From the NCBI GenBank assembly GCA_020974905.1, contig CP087563.1, forward strand, positions 558,001 to 622,000: a stretch of 64,000 nt of DNA. The letters run 5' to 3'. How positions within the stretch are numbered: the first letter of the stretch is position 1; every line of letters begins with the position of its first letter. A program made the translations under genes and the position numbers. The notes under the pieces are model-generated. The model did no database searches and was not told the DNA's origin. It saw only the letters and a program-made list of their open reading frames with translations. Positions 42,811 to 51,545 of this stretch are shown one piece after another. This stretch comes from Planctomycetes bacterium syqfu (GTDB taxonomy: Bacteria; Planctomycetota; Phycisphaerae; Phycisphaerales; Phycisphaeraceae).

Positions 42811-45618
42811 TCAGTTTTGAGCAGGTGAGGTGGGTCTGAGCGTATATTTTAGTGTATGCGTCTGACCGGACTTCCATTTTACGGGCAATGACAGCTCGAC
42901 ACGACACATCTGCAAGCTATGGCGACGCAATCCCGGGTTGGCAAAAGTCAGCGTTTGATCGCCGTCAAAATGGATGCGAATCCCGTTGCCTGTTTTATCA
43001 GTGATCTGCAATTGATCTGTTGACACCTGGCCTTTTGATTTCCCATCAGCCGTGACGATCACGCCATTGGATTTGACCTGCCCCATTGGATACGGGAAAA
43101 CTTCGATGAGTCGCTTGAGGTCCAGGTCTTTGGTTGCCGTCAACTCCAATGTGACGTCCATGGATTCGGGGTTAAAGCGATAGGTTCGCTTGTATTGCAG
43201 GGGTTGATTTTCAATCTTGCCATCAACGATCAACAGTCTTGCCTTGTCGTTGAATTTAAAGTCGTTGGCAAAGTAATCTTCCCAATACCGCATATCGTCA
43301 TTCTCCTGAGCCACCAGGCCGTGACGATACACCGGCGACCAGTTGGTACTCATGATGGCTGAGCCATACTCAGGCGTCCAGAACAAGGACATCCCGCCAC
43401 CGACATACGGCGTGACTTGACGGTTGTTGACGTTAGACGGTTTGTTCTCCGCGTTGTTGGCATAGGGCATACGATAATCATGCCGTTTACTGATGTAGTG
43501 ATCCGAAGGCGCAGGATGCCCGACGTAGACCACCGCATAGTAGCCAGGCTGACGGACGGTGATTAATTCATCGTTGTGATTTTCGATAAAGGGTGTATCC
43601 GATTCAGCAGGGAATTTCGCTGAGGTATCCGGGTTATCCGAGTAGTACAAATAACGCGCGGTATTGAGATTCGAATGATGCGATTTGGGCGGATTGTTCA
43701 AAGCCTTGGTGATCATCTCCGCGTCCTGTTGTCTCTGTTCTTCATCACTCAAACCGATGCGAGACCAGACTCCGACTTCCGGCAGGACATCACTGACGAT
43801 GCCCTTGGCCCCGCCCCATTGTTCGAAGTAGAAACCGTCACCTACTCGGTGATTGAAATTAAAACCACCGAGCATCCGCGTGTTACCCGGTTCCGGTGCA
43901 ACGGTCTTGTTGAAGAAACCGTAGCTGTCACGCAAAGCATCAAGGATGGTCGGATCCTTACTCATCTGGTAGTACACCGCTTCATGCCAATGGGTCATGC
44001 CGATGTAGCTGGCGTCAGGACCGCATTGTTCGATCTGGTAACCACTGGGATGCGCCTCATCACGGAATCGCTTGGCATACTCGCGTGAGAGTTGTTCATA
44101 GCGAGGCAAGCCCGACCCCTGTGCAAAGGCTTCAAAGGCAATCAGGTAATGTGACGACTGGTTCCGACAGGTGACCATGTTTTCGGTGTACATGCGATCG
44201 ACAATTCGACGCAGACCTTCGGTCCAGACTTCACGCACTTCGGGAGACATGTACTTGGCGACTTCGGCATAAGGCGGGAACGTTTTCTGAGCGACCGCAA
44301 ATGCCATCATGCCAGCATAGTCCGTGTTATCTGCACCGACACCGCGCATGTTTTCGTCTTCACCCAGAACCATCAAGTCACGCAGACAGGCTGCTGCGAC
44401 ACGATAGAGCAATTCCTTTTTGCCATGATAGGGATTGATGGAAGATTCAATTTCATAGGCATGGCTCAAGCTTTCAGGCCATGACCGGCCGGGTGATGTC
44501 CCTGCATAGAGACCTTTGATACTGCCGAGTGTGTCCCAACGGTTTTGCGGGAAGGGTTTGTCGATGCGCGTTTGCCAACCGTATTGATCATCCCCGAGGC
44601 TGCCACCCCAGTGGCTATCGGGATCGACATTTTGCCCACGCAGAATGTCCGCAACACCAAGCATGAAAGCGTGATGTCCAAGCAGGTAGCGGTTACGGCT
44701 GGGGTTGGCCAAGTAGCCGTCACGGTAATTCTCAAGGGGCTTGATCAGTGCTTGAGCATCACCGACATTTTCCGGCTTGAGTAATTCCTTTAACAGTGCG
44801 GGAATCCTGGTCTGGAACTTGTGTGTAACGACCGTGCCGTCGTCCATCTGAATGACGGACGCCTTGATGGCGTTGGCAGCTTCTTTGGTCGGGCAGAGAA
44901 TGACCGGGAAGCCCGAAGCACGGAATTTAAATCCGTCACTGCTGGGCAGATCGAATGTCAATAGTGTTTTGTGGGACTTGATGTCAACGTCCTGACGTTT
45001 GGCCTTCTCATTGGCATCGAGAAGCTTCTTGCCACCCGCATCATGCACGGTCAGCGGCATGCCGGTGATGGTCAGGTATTGGGCATGCGGCGGGACATAG
45101 GCATAGGCCTTGGTGAGATTGGTATCCCATGGGGTGTACCAACCGTTTTGAAAACTAATGCCGTAGTTGACGGGCTTGGAAAAATGCAGTGTTGCCACGG
45201 AGTTTCGCGCTCCTGCAACGAGTCTGATTTGATGCACACCTTTGCCTTTGAGAATGAGCGTGGTGTCGTACATCAACTCCTGCGGCTTGGGCTTGACGGG
45301 AATCTGCAGCGGGATGCCATAGACTTCCATATCACCGGGGCCCAATGCATCATGGACCTGACCGGGCTTGACGAATTGCCAGAAGGTGAGATTTTCATCC
45401 GGATCATATGCACGGACGATGACGCGATCCCCCTCCTTGCGATGACCTTTGTTGATGGTCAATCGGACATTCACCGGTTCGTCCCCGACCACGACATAGA
45501 CGGCTGCGGCCGGGTCAACGGCGAAGGGGCCGACGGTCATGGGTTGGGTTGCTGATTGCGCCCAGAGCGTTGTTGCCAGACACAGGGAGAATAACGTTGC
45601 GAACCAATACTTCATCAT
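42811..45618 (-). CDS. Large secreted toroid/beta-sandwich protein, candidate polysaccharide lyase, paralogue 1
   Basis: The 935-residue protein has a signal peptide (MMKYWFATLFSLCLATTLWA). An N-terminal beta domain (VYVVVGDEPVNVRLTINKGH) is followed by a helix-rich middle (about 330-600: NQSSHYLIAFEAFAQGSG, PSGYQIEQCGPDASYIGMTH) and a beta-sandwich C-terminus (LQMCRVELSLPVKWKSGQTH). This order resembles alpha/alpha-toroid polysaccharide lyases and hydrolases, but I cannot name a family. It starts 18 bases after its paralogue's stop, in a LacI-led operon. Candidate catalytic His/Tyr residues cannot be assigned. Confidence 0.8.
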   Translation of the reverse strand: MMKYWFATLFSLCLATTLWAQSATQPMTVGPFAVDPAAAVYVVVGDEPVNVRLTINKGHRKEGDRVIVRAYDPDENLTFWQFVKPGQVHDALGPGDMEVYGIPLQIPVKPKPQELMYDTTLILKGKGVHQIRLVAGARNSVATLHFSKPVNYGISFQNGWYTPWDTNLTKAYAYVPPHAQYLTITGMPLTVHDAGGKKLLDANEKAKRQDVDIKSHKTLLTFDLPSSDGFKFRASGFPVILCPTKEAANAIKASVIQMDDGTVVTHKFQTRIPALLKELLKPENVGDAQALIKPLENYRDGYLANPSRNRYLLGHHAFMLGVADILRGQNVDPDSHWGGSLGDDQYGWQTRIDKPFPQNRWDTLGSIKGLYAGTSPGRSWPESLSHAYEIESSINPYHGKKELLYRVAAACLRDLMVLGEDENMRGVGADNTDYAGMMAFAVAQKTFPPYAEVAKYMSPEVREVWTEGLRRIVDRMYTENMVTCRNQSSHYLIAFEAFAQGSGLPRYEQLSREYAKRFRDEAHPSGYQIEQCGPDASYIGMTHWHEAVYYQMSKDPTILDALRDSYGFFNKTVAPEPGNTRMLGGFNFNHRVGDGFYFEQWGGAKGIVSDVLPEVGVWSRIGLSDEEQRQQDAEMITKALNNPPKSHHSNLNTARYLYYSDNPDTSAKFPAESDTPFIENHNDELITVRQPGYYAVVYVGHPAPSDHYISKRHDYRMPYANNAENKPSNVNNRQVTPYVGGGMSLFWTPEYGSAIMSTNWSPVYRHGLVAQENDDMRYWEDYFANDFKFNDKARLLIVDGKIENQPLQYKRTYRFNPESMDVTLELTATKDLDLKRLIEVFPYPMGQVKSNGVIVTADGKSKGQVSTDQLQITDKTGNGIRIHFDGDQTLTFANPGLRRHSLQMCRVELSLPVKWKSGQTHTLKYTLRPTSPAQN

Positions 45619-45636
45619 CTTTTCCGATACTTATTT

Positions 45637-48474
45637 TCAGTTGATCTGTTCAATACGGACACCTGCAAAATCACCATTGTTTGACAGGGGAATCTGCAAA
45701 CACTGGACCATCTTGTGGGTCGTGGGACGCGGTTCGGTGAGTTTGAGTGGTTGACCATTAAGACTGATCATCTGCATCACGGCATCACCGTTTTTAATCT
45801 CCAACGTTTGTGGCGAGATCAATGTCGCCTGTAAATCGGCAGCCTCGGTGTACAACGGCAAGTTAATCCAACCTTCCGTCATCATGTTTGAATCAATTGC
45901 AGCAGAGACAATCACAGCGTTGTCTTCCAGCGTGTACTGCCAAGTTAATTCGCCACGAGGCTTGCGCAGTGAACTGGTCAACTGGAAAGTTTTACCCGGC
46001 AAGGTCCACTTGAACGTGGGCACTTCATCACCGGTGTAAAAATGCTTGGTCTTCTGAATGGTGCCAAACACACAGCTACGTGTCAGATCATTCTCATCGT
46101 CAATCTTGTTGCGTTTGGTGTTCATCATGGAGCCAATGACCATGCCAAAGTCGCGTGCCCAGAGCACGGTTGGACCACCACCGAATTTGCCCTGGAGACT
46201 GGCATGTGAATCGCGTCCGTCGACCGCATAGAAAACCGTGCCGAAGAGTTTGCCACGTTTAAATGCGATGTGACCGGGGAGTTCCCACGTGTTATTCGGT
46301 CCGTCACAGGGAAGCGTTACCATCTTCGGTTTTTCGGGCTGCTCAAAATAGGCTTCCATAATATGTGGCGTCCAACAGCCGGACATACTCGGGCGGTCAA
46401 ACGCGCGAGGACCACGCGGGAGCATGGTACGAACCTGCAATTCCGCCCATTGGGGATTGTTGGCTTGATGCGGCATGATGATTGCGCCACCTGCAGAACC
46501 TTCCGGTGTGCGAACCATGGCCCAACGCGTGTATGCCAAGTCGAACATGCCTTTAGCAAGGTAGTCACCGGGATAACTCGGATGCGAAAGTAGTGACGTG
46601 GTGCGACAGTCAAACGCATTGGGACATACCATGCCATTATCTGGTTGCTGAAGCCAATAAAAACGCTTGAGTTCAAGGTTTTTCTGAATACCGTCGTGAT
46701 AAAGCTTCACCAATACAGGGTCCGCTTCCTTGAGTTTACGGTATTCCATGTATGCTGCCACGATGCAGTATTGGTTGAGATGATCGTAGTTGCCATCTGG
46801 GCCGTACTGTTCGAGGTAGTATCCGGTGGGATGTTGACCGAACTTGGCATTGCGGCCGTAGGCACCGGTGAGAAATGCACGTGCTTGTCGTTCGAAGTAA
46901 CCCAGGAAGCGTTTTTCACCGGTTGCCAGGTAGGTGTTGAGGTGACCAAGAATCATGTGTTGCCACTGATTGGATTGGTAAGCCTGGTAGTCTGCGATTT
47001 TGTCACCTGCTGCGATGAGTGCTTCACGCCACAGCGCATAGGTTTCTTTGTCGAGTTTGTCTTTGAGAAGTACCAACGGATGTGCCATCGCACCGTCATA
47101 GGAAAAGAACACATGTGTCAATGGATAGTTGTTTGACCGGAACGTACCTTCACGCATCAGGTCATCGCCCTGCATGGAGACGAAGTGATAAAACGAACTG
47201 ATGATCGCACGATTGATGATCGCCGGATTGTCGTAATAGACATTAAACTGCGAAGGGACCGTCGCCACGGCTGCCAGAGAGGAAGCATCACCAAAAGAAC
47301 GAACACCGCCATGCAGGAACTCACGCCAATCCACTGGCGGTGTACCATCCGGTCGAATGGCGACTTTTTCCGTCGCACCCATGTACGGATCGTTGATGTC
47401 GATGATCTGATGTGCCAACTGATCACCGATGGTGGACAAGGCTGCATACTTGCCAAACATCAGACACTCGCGCATCGGATCATCAATTTTCTCCGGCACG
47501 GTTGTCGGGTGTTCCACATCAACTTCAAAGTCCTTTGGCTGACGCGATGCCATCCATTGCCGGACGCGAGCTTGCAACGGGCCTGCAACAAGAAAGCCAT
47601 CGGCTTCCACGGTGCCACCTGTAAGGGTACGCGCTGCTTTTTCCGTCGGACATAACAGTGCAGGCACACCATCCATGATGAAGGCTGCGCCCTGACGGTC
47701 ACACAAGTCCAATTGCAGGACGGTGTCCGCAGGTGCATCCGTGTCAATCATGTAGCGTCCCTGCTTGTTGCGTGCAGCCATTGCCAGGACTTTGCCATGT
47801 GCGTCACTGATGCTGATCGGTTTTTCGGTTTGACCAAACTGTTCGAGGATGATGGTTTTGACGGTTCTGGGCGTGTAGAGATAGGGCTTAACAGGCGTCG
47901 TGTCCGAAATACCCAAGGCCATCTCGCCACGGACACCCCAGATGTCGGTTTGGGGTAAGCCAATCGTAAACAGATCACCATTGCGTCCGCCCATGATCGA
48001 AACGCGATAGATGCCCGGGCCAGCAGATGGAACCGTGAGGATGTAGGACTGCTGTTTTTCTTTTTGCTCCGTGAGTTCGATGACAGCAAGCTGATTGCCC
48101 TGCGGTGAAACCACTTTGGCAATGCAGATCGGTGTGTAAGGTTCACTGCGTGAGTTATCCGTGCTTCGCTTGATGAGCACCTTGCCCGGACCTGGTTGGC
48201 CATATTGTGCCAGCATGCCAAAACCACGAACGCCTCCCCCCAATGCGTGATTGAAGGTGCGTTGCAGGACAGGAAAAGCTTTGCGTTGGTCCGCGGGTAG
48301 CGCATCCAGTTGCACCACATGGCTATTGGAAGTTGTGACCGCGGGACCAGCATCAGTGATGTCATTGAGCTGAGCGGGCGGAACTGCCAGAGTTTGTGAA
48401 CAGGCGACATGCATACTGGTAAACACGATCAGAGAAAAACAAAGCAGGACATTGAGTGAGTGTTTGAACTTCAC
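45637..48474 (-). CDS. Large secreted toroid/beta-sandwich protein, candidate polysaccharide lyase, paralogue 2
   Basis: GTG 48474, with AAGG eight bases upstream, starts a signal-bearing protein (MKFKHSLNVLLCFSLIVFTS); ATG 48540 would add 22 hydrophilic residues ahead of the signal. The 945-residue product parallels its neighbour: LLCPTEKAART versus ILCPTKEAANA, NQWQHMILGHLNTYLATGEK, and PTGYYLEQYGPDGNYDHLNQ versus PSGYQIEQCGPDASYIGMTH. C-terminus also beta-rich. A Cys after the signal (HVACSQ) might be lipidated but the lipobox is poor. Part of the LacI-led operon. Confidence 0.8.
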   Translation of the reverse strand: MKFKHSLNVLLCFSLIVFTSMHVACSQTLAVPPAQLNDITDAGPAVTTSNSHVVQLDALPADQRKAFPVLQRTFNHALGGGVRGFGMLAQYGQPGPGKVLIKRSTDNSRSEPYTPICIAKVVSPQGNQLAVIELTEQKEKQQSYILTVPSAGPGIYRVSIMGGRNGDLFTIGLPQTDIWGVRGEMALGISDTTPVKPYLYTPRTVKTIILEQFGQTEKPISISDAHGKVLAMAARNKQGRYMIDTDAPADTVLQLDLCDRQGAAFIMDGVPALLCPTEKAARTLTGGTVEADGFLVAGPLQARVRQWMASRQPKDFEVDVEHPTTVPEKIDDPMRECLMFGKYAALSTIGDQLAHQIIDINDPYMGATEKVAIRPDGTPPVDWREFLHGGVRSFGDASSLAAVATVPSQFNVYYDNPAIINRAIISSFYHFVSMQGDDLMREGTFRSNNYPLTHVFFSYDGAMAHPLVLLKDKLDKETYALWREALIAAGDKIADYQAYQSNQWQHMILGHLNTYLATGEKRFLGYFERQARAFLTGAYGRNAKFGQHPTGYYLEQYGPDGNYDHLNQYCIVAAYMEYRKLKEADPVLVKLYHDGIQKNLELKRFYWLQQPDNGMVCPNAFDCRTTSLLSHPSYPGDYLAKGMFDLAYTRWAMVRTPEGSAGGAIIMPHQANNPQWAELQVRTMLPRGPRAFDRPSMSGCWTPHIMEAYFEQPEKPKMVTLPCDGPNNTWELPGHIAFKRGKLFGTVFYAVDGRDSHASLQGKFGGGPTVLWARDFGMVIGSMMNTKRNKIDDENDLTRSCVFGTIQKTKHFYTGDEVPTFKWTLPGKTFQLTSSLRKPRGELTWQYTLEDNAVIVSAAIDSNMMTEGWINLPLYTEAADLQATLISPQTLEIKNGDAVMQMISLNGQPLKLTEPRPTTHKMVQCLQIPLSNNGDFAGVRIEQIN

Positions 48475-48563
48475 AATAACAGCCTTGCCAATGGGATGGC
48501 TTTGAAGGTTAATTTTCAGAAAATGATTTGAGCCGGACAAGGGATGGATGTCGGACAGTTGGA

Positions 48564-49232
48564 TTAGAATTTGTACTTACGTTTGCTATGCAGCCACCAT
48601 TGCTTGTCATTGTTGACATAGCTACTGTCTTTATTTTCTGACGTCGCATGTCCATCAAGGAACCACATGTTGTAAGTTCCATTGTGGCGTTGTTTGTCGA
48701 ACCCATCGACCCACCATTCCGGTTTGGCATAGACGCCACCATCCGTGAAATCCGAGTCCCAGAAAATGCTCGACTTACCATGTATGAAATAGTAATCGTA
48801 GTGGTTGCGTTCGTAGCCCCAACGCTGAGAGATCATCGTATGTCCCAACGTGGTTGTTGATACAGGGTTATCCTTGTTTGCCGGACAACGTTCAACTGCA
48901 ACTGCCGGCATGAATTCGTGTGACGCATTCCACCACATCCGACCATCATCACGCGGGCCGGAATAATATGGACGGTACAACAATAGACCGGGGATGGTGT
49001 GTCCTTCGCGTGTGACACCACCGGTTGTTGTAAAAAGCATATCGAAATCGTCCATGTACATGATCGCAGCGGTACCAATCGTGCGATGGTTTGAGAGACA
49101 TTGCATCATCTGAGCGCGCTTCCGTGCGGCCCCCAATGCGGGCAAGAGAATACTGATCAACAGCGAAATAATGCTGATCACAACCAATAACTCGATGAGG
49201 GTGAAGGCTTGTTTGGCTGTTGAACGTTTCAT
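48564..49232 (-). CDS. Pseudopilin-like protein (prepilin N-terminus, H-x9-DG-type end)
   Basis: A 222-residue protein starting MKRSTAKQAFTLIELLVVIS, the textbook prepilin site and helix, with a C-terminal NMWFLDGHATSENKD segment. Aromatic-rich middle (YYFIHGKSSIFWDSDF) is typical of planctomycete pseudopilins found in polysaccharide clusters. It lies between the LamG protein and the lyase-like pair; role in display or secretion of the glycan machinery is inferred. Confidence 0.9.
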   Translation of the reverse strand: MKRSTAKQAFTLIELLVVISIISLLISILLPALGAARKRAQMMQCLSNHRTIGTAAIMYMDDFDMLFTTTGGVTREGHTIPGLLLYRPYYSGPRDDGRMWWNASHEFMPAVAVERCPANKDNPVSTTTLGHTMISQRWGYERNHYDYYFIHGKSSIFWDSDFTDGGVYAKPEWWVDGFDKQRHNGTYNMWFLDGHATSENKDSSYVNNDKQWWLHSKRKYKF

Positions 49233-49258
49233 GGCAAATCCTTTCAGTGAAGGCGTTC

Positions 49259-50059
49259 TTATGGTGCGAGCGTGTCGAATGTTGTGCGTGCAATCTTGCT
49301 GAAGCGGACATCATCAATGATGCCTTTGAAGGGATCAGAACCGGTCTGACCTTCTTCACCGAGACGGAAGACAAAACGGCCTGTGTCGAACTTGAACTTT
49401 TCAAGATGCAATTCAACAAGTGGCTTGGGCGAAGTTTCCGTTACGGTTTGTGGGTTGAAATAGAGCTTGACCAGTGTGCCCTGATCCTTGGGTTCGATGG
49501 TGTATGCCACGTGATACCACTGCCCAGGTTCGGGAATCTTGTCCAGATACCATGTGACGTATTCCATTTGGGCTTCGTGTGTTTTCTTGGCATCGCGCAG
49601 CAGCAGGGTCAATTCAGTATCACCGTCTTTGTCCTTGAGAAAGTAAAAGTGAAGCGGTGTCCGCGAGCCGGCATTACGCCAGAGAGTCTGACGGACGCGA
49701 CCGGGTAAATCCTTTTTGTCAGGCCAGCAAACCCAGGTTTCAAAAGTCTGCGTTCCGGGATTGTCAAGCTTGTACTCAGGCGGCTGGAGATAGCGATTAT
49801 CCTTATTGCCCTGCGGATCAAAACCGTCTACGGCTTTTCCAAAGAGTCCGTCGACAAACTTAAGCGAACCTTCGCCATTGACTGTCATATCCATCTTGTG
49901 GCCACTGGCATCCTTGACGAGAACAGGATCCGTATCGACCTCGTTCATGGTCCATAATGCAAGGGTGTTTTCATCAGCCTTCTGTGCAGTGGCAGCAAAT
50001 GCCCGGGCCGAAGCGACAAGGAGTAAACACCCAACAAACAATACGAAAAATCTATGCAT
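49259..50059 (-). CDS. Secreted LamG/concanavalin A-like lectin-domain protein
   Basis: The 266-residue product has a signal peptide (MHRFFVLFVGCLLLVASARA, cleavage after AFA) and one LamG-like domain: LALWTMNEVD at the start, FKFDTGRFVFRLGEEG and FKGIIDDVRFSKIARTTFD at the end, the last being the family's signature strand. Probable glycan binding at the surface. It follows the LacI gene by 54 bases and precedes the pseudopilin gene by 26. Confidence 0.88.
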   Translation of the reverse strand: MHRFFVLFVGCLLLVASARAFAATAQKADENTLALWTMNEVDTDPVLVKDASGHKMDMTVNGEGSLKFVDGLFGKAVDGFDPQGNKDNRYLQPPEYKLDNPGTQTFETWVCWPDKKDLPGRVRQTLWRNAGSRTPLHFYFLKDKDGDTELTLLLRDAKKTHEAQMEYVTWYLDKIPEPGQWYHVAYTIEPKDQGTLVKLYFNPQTVTETSPKPLVELHLEKFKFDTGRFVFRLGEEGQTGSDPFKGIIDDVRFSKIARTTFDTLAP

Positions 50060-50113
50060 AAAAATGCATCCTCAATATATAGAACAAAGAGCAAAAACAC
50101 CTGTTATTCAGGC

Positions 50114-51211
50114 TCAACTACGGGCAGGTCCAAGGGACCGGCCATCGAGAAAATCTGTTTCAAGTTGCATACTCACCGGCAGTGCTTTGGGATCTGCCAG
50201 GCGTCGGCGAATGAGCTCGGGAATCGCTTTACCGATTGCTGCCATCGGCAGAACCACACTTGCGATTTCCGGGATGTTATTCTGTTGGTTGAATGTACCG
50301 CCATAACTGATGACACTGACATCTTCAGGAACCTTCAGACCGCGTTGCTTGAGAAGGTCAATCATCGTCAATCCGATTTCATCAGCGGGGGTGACAATGG
50401 CGGTGGGCTGTGGACGTAATTGCAGGAACTGGTCCACGGCATCACGGACCACATCATCAAGCGACTGAATCCGCCAATCACGTTCCACGAGAATCATGGG
50501 CTGCTTGAAACGACTGACCTGACAGTAGGCAAGGTTGGCCCAGGCGGCATAGCGCACAGCATGGATCGAACAACACAGACGATCAACGAGACAATTGCTT
50601 TCAAACATTTCGCCCCACTGGTGTGTTGCCGAGTGTCGGTCAACGATGCCAAACCAACCGATCTCACGATGCCCCAACCCCGTAAGCTTGTTGTAAATCA
50701 TGGCAGCGGAACGATGCTCGTTGGTATAAACCGAATCCACACCCGATTGATGGTCGTAGGACACGGCATAAACAATCGGGAGCATTTCGCGCAACACATC
50801 CAACCAATCCGTGGGAATCGGCTGACGTAATACCAATCCATGCGGCTTGTTTTTTTGAACGTCACTGACAATCTGATCCAGACTTTCAAGTTCAGTCATC
50901 ATTAACTTGCCGCCGGTGACTTCCAGTTGCTTTTGAAGTTCCCCAGCCAACTGATGATGAAGATTGCCTTTGACAGGATGGCATGTGGTTTGGTCCTTGA
51001 TATGGATCTTGTCTTCGCCAATCATCACCCGTAGATGCAGATCAGAACCAGCCTGACCGTTTGCAAGCTTGCGATACCCAAGACGCTGGGCAATCTCAAC
51101 CACTTTTTCTCGTGTCTGCGGGTTGACACGCCCCATCCCTCGCAGAACACGGGAAGCCGTCATGGTGCTGACGCCGGCATGTTTGGCAATATCTTGGAGT
51201 GTTGCAGCCAT
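50114..51211 (-). CDS. LacI/GalR-family transcriptional regulator
   Basis: The 365-residue protein begins MAATLQDIAKHAGVSTMTAS, the LacI helix-turn-helix, and continues RVLRGMGRVNPQTREKVVEI, then a periplasmic-binding-protein-like sugar domain (ISYGGTFNQQNNIPEIASVV near residue 310). Leads a minus-strand run of five genes to 42811, so it likely controls the operon in response to a sugar released by it. No matching operator was picked out in the 334-base gap upstream (51212-51545). Confidence 0.93.
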   Translation of the reverse strand: MAATLQDIAKHAGVSTMTASRVLRGMGRVNPQTREKVVEIAQRLGYRKLANGQAGSDLHLRVMIGEDKIHIKDQTTCHPVKGNLHHQLAGELQKQLEVTGGKLMMTELESLDQIVSDVQKNKPHGLVLRQPIPTDWLDVLREMLPIVYAVSYDHQSGVDSVYTNEHRSAAMIYNKLTGLGHREIGWFGIVDRHSATHQWGEMFESNCLVDRLCCSIHAVRYAAWANLAYCQVSRFKQPMILVERDWRIQSLDDVVRDAVDQFLQLRPQPTAIVTPADEIGLTMIDLLKQRGLKVPEDVSVISYGGTFNQQNNIPEIASVVLPMAAIGKAIPELIRRRLADPKALPVSMQLETDFLDGRSLGPARS

Positions 51212-51545
51212 AATGTTATTCTACCATCCTGTATTGCTTGATTCTAGGATACCAACCTGAAAGAAATCAACCCAAGCCCTATAAAAAAGTTAGTTTATCA
51301 CTATCGACAAAGAAAAATGGGCCAACAAACCGCATCATTCCCATCAAACTGACATATAAGCCCCTGTGAACAAAGGCATAGCAGCTGAATGACACATCGT
51401 TCCATGCCTCTGAAGATCACTTGTCAAGATGGAATTTTTGCCAAAAGTACAATAGACACAAGACAGTGCGAAGTTCAACTGTTAAATTACCCTCAACATT
51501 TCAAGTAAAAATGTTACATGCTGTGTCATGCAAGGATGCAAGTAC
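51212..51545. other. Gap between divergent LacI and PAS-kinase genes
   Basis: No gene, RNA or convincing operator found in these 334 bases. The sequence is AT-rich and presumably holds promoters for both flanking genes. Confidence 0.3.

Noticed and set aside
42565-42828. 87-codon plus-strand frame after the AraC gene
   Set aside because: No ribosome site, crosses a terminator and overlaps the 935-residue gene's end.
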